Part shown: positions 11,741 through 23,202 of the stretch, one piece after another
Numbering within the stretch: position 1 is the stretch's first letter
How the letters are laid out: the number at the start of each line of letters is the position of its first letter
Source of the DNA: Telopea speciosissima
Taxonomy: Eukaryota; Streptophyta; Magnoliopsida; Proteales; Proteaceae
DNA length: 64,000 bases
Assembly (NCBI RefSeq): GCF_018873765.1
Contig: NC_057924.1
Location: 1,798,001 to 1,862,000, forward strand
Direction: 5' to 3'
Program-made: the position numbers and the translations under genes
Notes under the pieces: generated by a model
Database searches by the model: none
Told to the model about the DNA's origin: nothing
What the model saw: the letters and a program-made list of their open reading frames with translations, nothing else

Positions 11741-14700
11741 ATGGCGACGGCAAAGGGTGGGTATCTTCCACTCTTCGAAACGAAGGAAGCAAAGGGTCGA
11801 GTGGCTTATCTAGTGTTTGCTTTGTCTACACTTGTGGCCATTTGTATGATTTTGGTGTACAGAGTAAGGCATGTCCCAACTGGAGAAGGAGGGCAGGGTG
11901 GAAGATGGGTTTGGATTGGACTGTTTGTTGCAGAACTCTGGCTCTCTCTCGCATGGCTCCTCCGTCAATCTCTTCGATGGAACCCTGTCTATCGCTACAC
12001 CTTCAAGGACAGGCTCTCCCACAGGTATAATAACTACCCGCCGTTCGGATTTGGGTCCTCTGTAGCGACATGATGTGTAGCCATCATCTGATGGCCTGCA
12101 GTGCTTGGGCATGCAACCCAACACATAGACGAGGAGTTGGGCTGCGTGCCCAAACACTGTAGACCCTTAAATGTGCGCTACAGAGGAACCAACGCCTTTC
12201 ATTTCAACTTAATTCGATCTACTAAATAATCTCTTTACAGTAAATGTAACTGCCAGTAATTAATATTTTGGGTCTCTTCTATTATATTATATTATATATA
12301 TAACACAACACAACAGGTACGAGAGGGAATTGCCGGTGGTGGATATATTTGTATGCACAGCGGACCCAAAGGTGGAGCCACCAATAATGGTGATAAACAC
12401 TGTGTTATCGGTCATGGCCTATGATTATCCGCCGGAGAAGCTCAGCGTTTATCTTTCGGACGATGGTGGGTCTGAGTTGATGTTCTACGCAATGCTAGAG
12501 GCCTCTCTCTTCTCTAAGCATTGGCTCCCCTTCTGCAAGCAATTCAAAGTGGAGCCTCCTTCCCCTTCAGCTTTTTTCTCCGGTCACTCTGACCCTCTTC
12601 ATCCTCACATGGACAATCACTATTCTTCCATTAAGGTCAGCTATAACTTTGCTATGTTCAATGTCCTTTTAAACAGAAAAGGACAACTCATAAATTGAAA
12701 ACAAGTAGGTTTGACTTTGTTTTACGGGCAAGAGATTACTACCTGGTCAATAGCTCCTATACCAGCACATGGGCTAATAGAGCCTGGGGTGGTAATTCTA
12801 GACACATGAGTGTATGGGTATAAATTGATCAGACAGTGTTCTTTTTCTCTTGTTTCAATTCATATTTACTTTGTCCTGTAAAACTATTTGTTTTGTTATT
12901 TTTTTTTATATCGCAGATCTAGGAAATTGCTGGCCCCTAAATTATACGTTTGCTTATTCTTCTAATTTTGAATGGTAGAAATTGTACAAAGACATGGAGA
13001 ATCGGATCAAAATTGTGATAGAGCTCGGTCGAGCTCCAGAAGAAATCCGCAAGGAGAACAAAGGTTTTCTTGAGTGGGATACAGTTTATGGTCCACGTGA
13101 TCACCAAACCATTCTTCAGGTAACGTTACATTATGCCATGGTCCACCTTTTAGTCAACAAGCTAGCTAGGTGGTGAAGTGAGAAGTTGTAACTTGTAACT
13201 TTCTTTTGTTTTCCGTTTATCTTATTTTTAAAAATTATTTAAGTTAAAAATAAAAAATAATTTTCAAAAGAATTTGAAAGTGACTTATAAGTATATCATT
13301 TTTGAGGTTTGTCATTGTTCATTGAAATGTCGGGATTTACCTTCATTGAAAAAAAGAAGTGAATTATTTAAAAAAAGCAAATAAACATAAGATTACTTCT
13401 TTTTCACCAATCTTGGTTATAACAAGAATTTTCCTTTATATACACAAGGTTGCCTTTTGATTCCCCGTTATCTACTTCCCAAAAGTTCTTCAAGTTATGT
13501 GCAAATTTAAAAAGTTGTTTTTTTTTTTTAAATAATTTAAAGTAAACTTGCTATTGTCCTTGTCTTGCATACATTCTAATTACACATGTGAAAAGGATTT
13601 TGACTTCAGAAGAAGTGTAATATACGAAGGGGGCAAAAGAAAGAGTACAAATTATTTGACATTATAAGGGGTGTTAATAACAAAATATCATATGTATAAT
13701 CGGAAAAAGAATGCAAATTATTTGACGATTTAAGGGGTGTTAATAAGAAATTTTCACATGGGAAAAGGCTGGGCATACTGAAAGCTAGTACCTATTGTGT
13801 CTATCCCTCTCTTCCCCCCTTTGAAATGACCACCTTACCCCTCCTGTTATCCTGTATGTTACCTCATTCCGCACCCTATTGGTATCGCTCACTAGTTTAT
13901 TGCACACGGGCAGTGTTCGTATCCCTCTCCCATATCATATATATAACTTGAGATTTAGAAACTTGAACCAAATTTTATTTTTATTTTTATTTTTATTTTT
14001 ATTTTTTGAGATTCTGTAGTCTTTGATTTATATTGGGTGATGGTGATGATATGTTATTAAGTTTTTGGTCTTATTAGGTATTAATTGATGGAAGAGACCC
14101 AAATGCTGTGGATATGGAAGGACAACCATTACCAACCCTGGTATACATGGCCCGTGAGAAGAGACCCCAATACCATCATAACTTCAAGGCTGGAGCTATG
14201 AATTCGCTGGTAAATTAACCATTAATTAGCTAGAAACAAACCCTTATTCTCAATTACATTTATTAGTATCGCATGCTATCCGGTGACTCTTCACGTACGT
14301 GAACGATTCACAGCCATTCAAATGGAATATTCTCACAGATTGAATTCCATCTGAACGGCTGTAAGTCGTTCACGCATGTGAAGATTCCCCGCTCACTACA
14401 CATAGAGCAGCTCTCATTTAATTTTGATGTCACTGAAAATACAGATAAGAGTGTCTTCGAAGATAAGCAATGCCCCAATAATTCTAAATGTCGACTGTGA
14501 TATGTACTCAAACAATTTGGATTCGGTGAGAGATGCCCTTTGTTTTTTCATGGATGACGAGAAGGGCCATGAGATTGCTTATGTACAGTATCCACAAAAC
14601 TTCTACAACATCATTAAGAATGATCTCTATGGCAGTTTTCTCAGAACAAATTTTGAGGTAGGTCATATTGGCATTTGGTACATACACGTTTATCTATTGA

Positions 14701-16697
14701 GGTAATAATCCCACATCGGCTGTGGGTGATCCGACTATCAATTATAAGAACCACAAGAGGCCATCCCATCGATGATGGGCTCTGCTCCATCCGGATCTTT
14801 ATTTTCTCCATTTATCTGTCCCTCCATTTCCTCTCATAGGGGAGCGGAAATGACCACCCTACCCCCTGCCCGAACACACTGCCCGGGTGGGGTCCACTCC
14901 CCCCTACTACATGAAATGGAGGAAATGGAGAGACAGCTAAATCAATAATTTTCCGTTCCACCCACGAAGACAGAACCCAGAAGAGGCCTGCACGTAAAGG
15001 GGAGTATTGAGGTAATAATCCCACATCGGCTGTGGGTGAAAAAAGTTTGTCTCTTATATTAAATCTTAACTTATTCTTGGAATGTTTGGTTATGAAGGTG
15101 GAGCTCTATGGTATGGATGACTGTGGAGGGCCTCTCTACATTGGAAGTGGGTGCTTTCACAGGAGAGATATCCTGTGTGGTAGGAAATACACTGAGGATT
15201 ACCAGAGAGAGTGGAAAACAGAGAATGATAGAATTGCTGGAGAAAGTTTGATTGAATTAATAGAGAGAATAAAGGGACTTGCGGATTGTAGTTATGATGA
15301 TAACAGTCAATGGGGAAAACAGGTATCTCTCTCTCTCTCTCTCTCATGCATAAACTTGTGTTTTCCTCAGATGACTGATGGGTTCCTTGAATATATTGTG
15401 GATTTGCAGATTGGAGTGAAGTATGGTTGTCCAGTTGAAGATGTGATAACTGGGTTGACAATTAAATGTAGGGGATGGAAATCAGTGTATTTCTATCCAA
15501 CACAGAAGGCCTTCCTTGGTGTTGCTCCTGTTACGTTGGATCAGATGCTTGTGCAACACAAAAGATGGTCTGAAGGTCACCTTCAAATTTTTCTTTCAAG
15601 GGACTGTCCCTTGTGGCAAGGCCATGGAAGGATCAATCCTGGACTTCAAATGGCATATTCTTACTACAACTTGTGGGCTACTTATGGCCCTCCAACACTA
15701 TATTACATTGTCATCCCTTCACTTTGTCTCCTTAAAGGCATTCCTCTCTTCCCAAAGGTACTCTCTCTCTCTCCCTGACCCTTTTTTGGGAGTCGTTTAT
15801 CCAGTAATTTTGTACTTTCGAGGATTAGGGTTTCTCTATATTGTAACACGGTAAAATACACTATATATAGTATGCCATCTCATAAGGAGGAGTGAGTGAA
15901 GATTTTGTACTTTCTTCACCAGAATAGTGGAAGGTTATATAATCGCTTGGCCGTAGACGTAACTCATCTTGGAAGAATCACATTAATCTGTGTTCAGTGT
16001 GTCATATTTTTTTTTATTTTATTAATCGTTGTTCTGCTACGTTGTTAATTCCTAACACTTTGTTGGTGATTCAAACAATATAAATTCTTACTACACATAA
16101 GATCTCTATTTCTTCTTGTTCTTACCATTAAGAATTTTTTTTTTTCAGATTTCAAGCCCATGGTTCCTGCCTTTTGCATATTTGATCATTGCCAGCTCCG
16201 CATATAGCTTAGGAGAGTTCTTATGGACTGGTGGATCAATCCAAGGTTGGTGGAATGAGAAAAGGATATTGATCTACAGAAAGATAGCTTCCTACAACTT
16301 TGCCATTATAGAAACAATGCTAAAGGTATTAGGGTTTACTAAGTCGGCATTTGCAATCACAGCTAAGGTGGCTGACGATGATGTGATGAAGAGATATGAG
16401 CAAGAGATCATGGAGTTTGGAACCAATTCTCCCATGCATAGCATTCTAACAACAGTTGCTTTGCTCAACTTGTTTAGTTTGATTGGAGGGATGAAGAGAT
16501 TGATCATGGGCCCTGCAGTTACTGAAATTTTTGATAGTTTAAGCTTGCAAATCTATTTGTGTGCACTTGTGGTAGCCATCAATCTTCCAGTCTACCAAGG
16601 CCTCTTCTTTCGCAAGGACAATGGCCGCATACTTTTCTCTCTCATGTCGAGATCAATTGTTCTTGCTTTAATAGTCAGTATACTACCTATGTACTAG
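11741..16697 (+). CDS. CslE: Cellulose synthase-like protein E, copy A (intact)
   Basis: Family GT2 processive glycosyltransferase of the cellulose synthase superfamily, an integral membrane enzyme expected in Golgi or plasma membrane; the product of CslE enzymes is not established. Exons: 11741-12024, 12317-12635, 12979-13119, 14078-14209, 14445-14657, 15098-15322, 15410-15757, 16149-16697; total 2211 nt, 736 aa, all borders GT-AG. The start is set by the family N terminus ([13 protein letters not shown]). Two membrane segments near residues 20-42 and 55-78, then the catalytic region: DDG about 143-145, NVDCD about 307-311, VED about 447-449, QHKRW about 487-491, then several membrane segments in the last exon, ending ILPMY. 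CslE rather than CslG by the N terminus. Foldback elements sit in introns 1, 3, 4 and 5, and a mini-LTR element in intron 5. All catalytic residues are present, so probably functional. Confidence 0.93.
12054..12190. repeat. Foldback element, CslE-A intron 1
   Basis: GGTCCTCTGTAGCG at the left end and CGCTACAGAGGAACC at the right are inverted; a second inner pair (GCTTGGGCATGCAACCCA / TGGGCTGCGTGCCCAA) makes a long hairpin. No open frame. It nearly fills the intron. Confidence 0.7.
13755..13935. repeat. Degraded small transposon-like segment, CslE-A intron 3
   Basis: Contains GAAATGACCACCTTACCCCTCC and ACACGGGCAG, words shared with the foldback elements of this cluster, and starts like 51831 (GGGAAAAGGCTGGGYATRCT). 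The inverted arms are weak, so this is a degraded copy. The rest of the 958-bp intron 3 (13120-14077) is AT-rich with no other feature seen. Confidence 0.4.
14280..14390. repeat. Foldback element, CslE-A intron 4
   Basis: CTTCACGTACGTGAACGATT and CAGCCATTCAAATGGAAT at the left are matched by inverted ATTCCATCTGAACGGCTG and GTCGTTCACGCATGTGAAG at the right: about 45-bp arms with a short loop. Confidence 0.75.
14695..15040 (+). mobile_element. Miniature LTR element with nested foldback, CslE-A intron 5
   Basis: The terminal repeat GAGGTAATAATCCCACATCG occurs at both ends (14699 onward and 15009 onward). The left copy continues with GACTATCAATTATAAGAACC, as in the better preserved element at 23233. 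The internal part (GATGATGGGCTCTGCTCC ... TTCCACCCACGAAGACAG) is split by a foldback at about 14789-14955 whose arms include GTCCCTCCATTTCC / GGAAATGGAGAGAC. So an older TRIM-like element was later hit by a MITE. Confidence 0.65.
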
Positions 16698-17103
16698 TTT
16701 GTAGACGCAATATATCACCTTATACTGGAATTTTACCGAAATACCTATATAGTCCTTAACTATATGTAGCGAGGGTTCTTTCTCTGTAACACACAATCTG
16801 AGAGAGGCGTGAGGACAACCAAACACCCGACATTGGTGTAGTTGATTGATCACTTCCATACATATAAAAGAAGGGAACTAGTCTAATTCTTTTTACTATA
16901 TAGAGAAGAGGAGGAACTAGGTAGGCTAGGATAGAGATGGAATTTTCTCTCTTTGGCACATCTCACTCAGAGAGAGAGAGAGTCTGAACTTTAAAGGGTG
17001 TAAAAGATAGGTTGGGCAAGGAGCAGTACATAGGGCAAAGATGGGGGCAGAGGGTAAAGGGGGAAAAGGCCGGGGTGTGGATGCAGGGTGAGCGGGTGAG
17101 GGC

Positions 17104-17108
<5 letters not shown>

Positions 17109-17155
<47 letters not shown>
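17109..17155. repeat. (GA)n microsatellite between copy A and the fragment
   Basis: A GA run of about 45 bp. The surrounding spacer 16698-17311 is purine-rich in its middle and shows no gene; a short second GA run is at 16970-16981. Confidence 0.85.
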
Positions 17156-17158
<3 letters not shown>

Positions 17159-17311
17159 GAAGAAGAGAAAGGTAGGATAAAACTGGCTAATAAAGGAATT
17201 CCAAACATAATAATTGAAAGGACTAAGTTTTCCTTTAGCCACGATCAAAAGAGAATTCCTAGGCCACTGGATGGGCAAGAGAAGGTATCGTGCTCAACCT
17301 GGGAGTATGGA

Positions 17312-18514
17312 AGAGACCTAGTGTTGTGGATATGGAAGGACACCCATTGCCAACTCTGGGTAATACATGGCCCCTGAGAAGAGACCCAAATACCATCATA
17401 ACTTCAAGGTTGAAGCTATGAATGCGCTGGTACGTTAACTAGTATATATAAACCTTTCTTAAATCATTCGTTAATATTACAATGCATGATACTTGGCTTT
17501 TGTATTCTCATTCAATGTTAAGAATGCATTCCAATAATACATACCAAACACAGCCTAATTAATATTACAAAGTTTTTTTTTTTTTTTTTTTTAATTTTTT
17601 TAATTTCATTATCCGTTGTTTTTATGCATGTAATGAAATTCAAATAAGGGTGTCTTCAAAAATAAGCAATGGTCCAATTATTCTCAATGCCGATTTGTGA
17701 TCAATATGTACTCAAATAATTTAGATTTAGTGAGAAATGCCCTTTGTTTTTACATGGACGAGGAGAAAGGCCATGAGATTGCTTTTGTACAATATCCACA
17801 GTGTTTCCACAATATCACTAAGAATGATCTCTATGGAAATTCCTTTAAACCAATTCTTGAGGTAGGTATTAGCGTTTAGCAAGTATTCATCAAGGCTATG
17901 TTTGGTTGCATACGAAATTAAAGGGAAGGGAAGAGAAGTTTTTTAAACTTAAAAAAGAAATTTTCATAATCATTATCCCATGTGATTAAACTACTAAAAT
18001 TTCTTACCATATTTAGTAATGATACATTTTAGATGTAATTTTTATTTTAGTTTTTTAAATTAAAGGGAAATGGATGCAAAGTAAATTAAAATTTAATAAC
18101 CAAATATGGAATATTTTAAACTTAGTGATCTAGTCAAATGGGATAATGATTACAAAAATTTTTATTTTAAATTAAAATTTTTATTTTCTTTTCCTTTAAT
18201 TCCCTTACAACCAAACGGAGCCCAAATGTTTTAGGAAGTCTGTAAATTAAAAGGAATAGTAGTAATGGAATTAATATTTGGTTAAAGGTGTAGTTCTTTG
18301 GTATGGAAGGCTATGGAGGGCCTGCCTATCTTGGAACCCGGGTGGTTTCACAAAAGAGATACCCTTTTGTGGGAGGAAATACACAGAGGGGTACAAGACA
18401 GAGTGGAAAACAGAGGATGACAAAATTGCAAGAGAAAGTTTGAATGAATTTATGGAGAGAATGAAGGGCCTTGCAATTATAGTTATGATCATGAGAACAC
18501 TCAATGGGGAAAAG

Positions 18515-18516
<2 letters not shown>
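17312..18516 (+). pseudogene. CslE fragment (exons 4-6 only)
   Basis: Decayed exon 4 (17312-17429), exon 5 (17644-17861) and exon 6 (18288-18516) of a CslE gene with no exons 1-3 or 7-8. Exon 4 lacks its first codons and has an inserted base in the CTGGTATACATGG segment; exon 5 is shifted at the DCD motif (GCCGATTTGTGATCAATATG); exon 6 has small insertions, its donor GT is CT, and the exon 5 acceptor is gone. It cannot make a Csl enzyme. Its intron 4 carries the same MITE remnant (17517-17565) as intron 4 of copy B, so the two share a recent ancestor. Confidence 0.9.
17894..18223. mobile_element. MITE inside the CslE fragment
   Basis: The ends GGCTATGTTTGGTTGCATACG and inverted CTTACAACCAAACGGAGCC bound a 330-bp AT-rich element; inner inverted words include AAATTAAAGGGAAGGG / CTTTTCCTTTAATTCCC. 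Flanked by CAA on both sides, possibly a 3-bp target duplication. It interrupts intron 5 of the fragment. Confidence 0.6.
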
Positions 18517-18566
<50 letters not shown>

Positions 18567-19191
18567 CATATGCTTAAACTTGTGTCTCCCTCAGATGACA
18601 TATGGGTTCCGAAAGCCCCAAATCCCTATTCCCTATTATCTCTCTCATCTCTTTCTCTCTTTATTATTTTTCTTTTTTCTTATTTTTATTTTTTAAGAGT
18701 ATCTTACACGTATCATACTATGTCTTTTTGCTAAAAAACAAGATAACTTTTTGTGGATAGGATGGATCCATTTGTTTATTTTGAAGGTACAAAGATGCCC
18801 CTTCAAATCCTCTAAAAGGAATCTTCTTGATGGTGAGTGGCCAACTAGCAGCTTTCTTTGGTCAATTAGTAGAGAGCGAGAGAGAGAGAGGGAGTATTGG
18901 CGATTTTAATTATCCTTTGGGACTTGAGTTGGTTATTTAGGATTTGTTTTGTCCATTGATTTTTTTCTGTATTTTCTCCCACCCGGATACGCAGAATCTT
19001 TTTCGAGTCCAGTCCCAGATAACATTCGGATTAAAAAACAGAAAATCGCATTCGTTTGGATGCAGATAATCCAAACAAAAGTTAATGTAGCCGCTCCATT
19101 TACCCTTGTTTTTTGTTCTTTAGAAGTTGTCAAGTAGTCCAAACAAAAGAGAGAGAGAGAGTGAGTGAGTGTGTGTTGGCGTTGGGCAAGC

Positions 19192-22100
19192 ATGGGGAGT
19201 GCAAAGGATGGGTATGTTCCACTGTTCGAAACGAAGGAAGGCAAAGGTCGAGTGGGTTATCGATTGTTTGCTGTGTCCATGCTTGTGGGCATCTGTATGG
19301 TTGTGGTGTACAGAGTGAGTCATGTCCCATCTGGAGAAGGAGCTCAGGGAAGATGGGCTTGGATTGGACTCTTTGTTGCTGAATTCTGGCTCTCTCTCTC
19401 TTGGCTCCTCAATCAGTCCGTTCGATGGAAGCTAGTTTATCGCTACACCTTCAAGGACAGACTCTCTCACAGGTAACCCACGATCGAATTTAGCTCGTCT
19501 TCAGGGTGCTGCCAGCCGTTGGGTTGTACCACACACATCCTTAGACATGAGCTGAGATGTGTGTGGCTCAACCGAACTGTTGGATGCCACCTGGGCGCGC
19601 CTTAGGCGCTGGATTCCTTGAAGACGATCCTGATCCCCCTACCTCTCTTCCTTTCATTTCAATTTCTAATAACAATAATAATAATAAAGGAAATTGCTAG
19701 TACAGGTACGAAAGGGAATTGCCAGGCGTGGATATATTTGTCTGTACAGCTGACCCAAGAGCAGAGCCACCAATAGTGGTTATAAACACTGTGTTATCGG
19801 TCATGGCTTATGATTATCCGCCGGAGAAACTCAGTGTTTATCTTTCCGACGATGGTGGGTCTGAGTTGACGTTCTACGCAATGCTAGAGGCCTCTCTCTT
19901 CTCTAAGCATTGGCTTCCATTTTGCAAGCAATTCAAAGTGGAGCCACCCTCCCCCTCCGCTTTTTTCACTACCACTCATTCTCACCCTCTTCATCCTCAC
20001 ATGGCCAGTCACTATTCTTCCATTAAGGTTAGTTTTGATGTACAATCAGAACTGTTGTTCTGTCAATGTCACCCCATAATTATCACCTCTAATTCGCTTT
20101 CCCCCCCATTTTCTCCCATTCTTCACATAGGAGTGGAAATGACCATCCTACCCCACTTTGGGCAGTGGGTAGGATGGTCATTTTCGCTCCTATGTGAGGA
20201 ATTGGAGTAGGCGGGCAAATTGGAGGGGATAATGATTCCAACCACTTCCCCATCCCCAAAAAAAAATATATAGCCTTACTTCTTTCAACTTTGATGAACG
20301 TACGGCAGAAATTGTACAAAGATATGGAGAACCGGATCAAGATTGTTACAAATCAAGGTCGAGTACCAGAAGAAATCCGGATGGAAAATAAAGGTTTTCT
20401 TGAGTGGGATACAGTTTCTAGTCCACGTGATCATCACACAATTATTCAGGTAATAAACATTACATTTACATGATTCCAAATACTATACGGGCAAAAAAGA
20501 AAAGTTACATATAAGGGCAAAAAAGAGATATTACATATTATATAGGGTTCTTCTATTCATTACTATGAAGATTGAAGCAGTTCAATTCACTATTATTTTA
20601 TTGGGCAAGAATTCTCGGGGGTGGGGGGGGGGAATGTGGCCTCTGAACGTATACGGGGCCAATGGGAGAGCACACAACGACATCAACAGGATGGTCATTA
20701 TTGCCATTCATGAGGTTGGGGTTGTCAATTCACCCCCTCTATGTCTGGGTGCATGACACACACTCCCCCATAGAAAAATTTTCCCCTATTTTATTTTCCT
20801 TCTTAAATTGTTTTGGTGAATTGAAATCGAGGGGTAAATTTATAAATTCACATCTAATGGAATCTTGTAGGGAGAATTGTACATCTCCACTTATTAGGTA
20901 TTTGACTAATATACCAAAAGCTTCGAAGCTGATAGAACGCATTAAATCAAACCCTTTAACCTATCTTATACTAGGCTGGCCCAATCTAACACTCATACAC
21001 TACAATGGGCCCCATTAAACACATAACACCTCTCCTCTTGCTCTCCCTCTTTCTTCCTTCTCAGACTTCAACAATGACTCCCCTCCCCTACTTCACTGCT
21101 AATCCTGCAACACGCCTGATCCCCATGATATCTACCCAAAACCCCACAACACCCCTTGCCCCGCCCACTCCTACCCCTTCACCCCACCTAGCTTGCCCTT
21201 CCCTCTCCTATGTGTTATTGCAAGGAAGGAATGATCAGAGACAAGAAAGACTCATTCACAAATCGTGAACCCAGGAGAGCTGGAGGCAAGGCTAAGGGTG
21301 GGATGGGGACAGGATGCAGTAGGGGCGAGGGAGAGGGAAAGACAGCAAGGGAGGGGTACTCCAACTAGGGTTCGTAGTTGAGAAGGGGAGAAAGAGTGAG
21401 AACGGGGAAGTGGAGGTGATGGCAGGGGTGGTGTTGTGGGGTTCAGAGAGAGAGAGAACAAGGCGAGGGGAGGGAGATTCCACGAAGCCAAAGCAGGATT
21501 AGGTATAGTTCTTTAATATGTCAAATTCCTATATGCCATCCATACATTGAACAACAATAACTGAAATGCGTTGGCAAAAATGTTTTAGTGAAGCAAACCA
21601 CTTCACTTCCCATCTCTTTCGATCATAGATGAACAACTGCAACGATAAAGACCTCTTAGGCATGGGGAGCAACAACTATCACAGAGAATCTATTGCTTAA
21701 AACAACTGACGATAGGTAGTCTATGCAAGATTCTTAGATGATCCAGTTCCATACACATACAATATGAATACTCGCATTTACATTCTTGAATAACGTTTTG
21801 AAAGATATACAACAAGACAACCATTTGAATAAAATACCCAATTTTATTCCTAATTGTGAACACTTTAAGGTATAATCTTAGGAGAACATATCATACATAA
21901 AGTGATAACTCAAATTAATTTAATTTGAACACTTTATTTAATTGGGTTTGATAGACACATATATCCAATAATGATAGCTATGGATTGATTCATTATAAAA
22001 GAAACCACACACATCTCAAGAATCAAGTTACAGGTCCAAACACATAGAGGTAGTGACCCAAAAGTGAGTGTAAAATGATTAAAATTACAAAACACATTAG

Positions 22101-23135
22101 ATTAATGGCAATTTTCATTACAATTAAAGTATCAAATTGAAGTTGTGGTACTTGTATAGCCATCCATACAGGAAAAGCAATTAAGTCCTTGAGATTTAGA
22201 AGTCCTCGATTTATATTGGGTGATGCTAATGTTGATATGTTATAAATTTTGATCTTATTAATTAGATATTAATCGATGGAAGAGACCCTAATGCTGTGGA
22301 TATGGAAGGACAAGCATTGCCAACTCTGGTATACATGGCCCGTGAGAAGAGACCCCAATACCATCATAACTTCAAGGCTGGAGCTATGAATGCGCTGGTA
22401 CGTTAACCAGTTTAAACCCTTTCCTCAAATACCTTCATTAAGAATGCATTCTAATAATACATACCAAACACAGTCTAATTAATATTATAAAATGTTTTTT
22501 TTTTTTTTTTTTATCTTTTTTAAATTTTATGAAAATACAGATAAGGGTGTCTTCGAAAATAAGCAATGGCCCAGTTATTCTCAATGTCGATTGTGATATG
22601 TACTCAAATAATTTAGATTCAGTGAGAGATGCTCTGTGTTTTTTCATGGACGAGGAGAAAGGCCATGAGATTGCTTTTGTACAGTTTCCACAGAGCTTCC
22701 ACAATATTACAAAGAATGATCTCTATGGAAGTTCCTTCAAACCAATTTTTGAGGTAGGTATTGGCATTTAGCTGGGTATTCATTAACTGTTATTTGAACT
22801 CTGTTAAAAAAAAAAAAAAAAAAAAAAGGAATAGTAGTAATATTGTACTTCAATTCATGGGCAGAGAGAATTTATCTTATTTTCATGGAATTAATGTTTG
22901 GTTATGAAGGTGGAATTCTTTGGTATGGATGGCTATGGAGGGCCTGCCTATCTTGGAACTGGGTGCTTTCACAGGAGAGATACCCTTTGTGGGAGGAAAT
23001 ACGCAGAGGGGTACAAGAGAGAGTGGAAAACAGAGAATGACAGAATTGCAAGAGAAAGTTTGAATGAATTTGTAGAGAGAATAAAGGGCCTTGCGAATTG
23101 TAGTTATGATCATGAGAACACTCAATGGGGAAAAG

Positions 23136-23202
<67 letters not shown>

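Noticed and set aside
15371..15409. Alternative acceptor adding 13 residues ([13 protein letters not shown]) before exon 7 of copy A
   Set aside because: In frame, but other copies use the acceptor right before I/MGVKYGC and the family lacks the extra residues.
17109..17155. Repeat arrays considered as CRISPR or satellite
   Set aside because: Simple dinucleotide runs in a plant genome; no spaced identical repeats.
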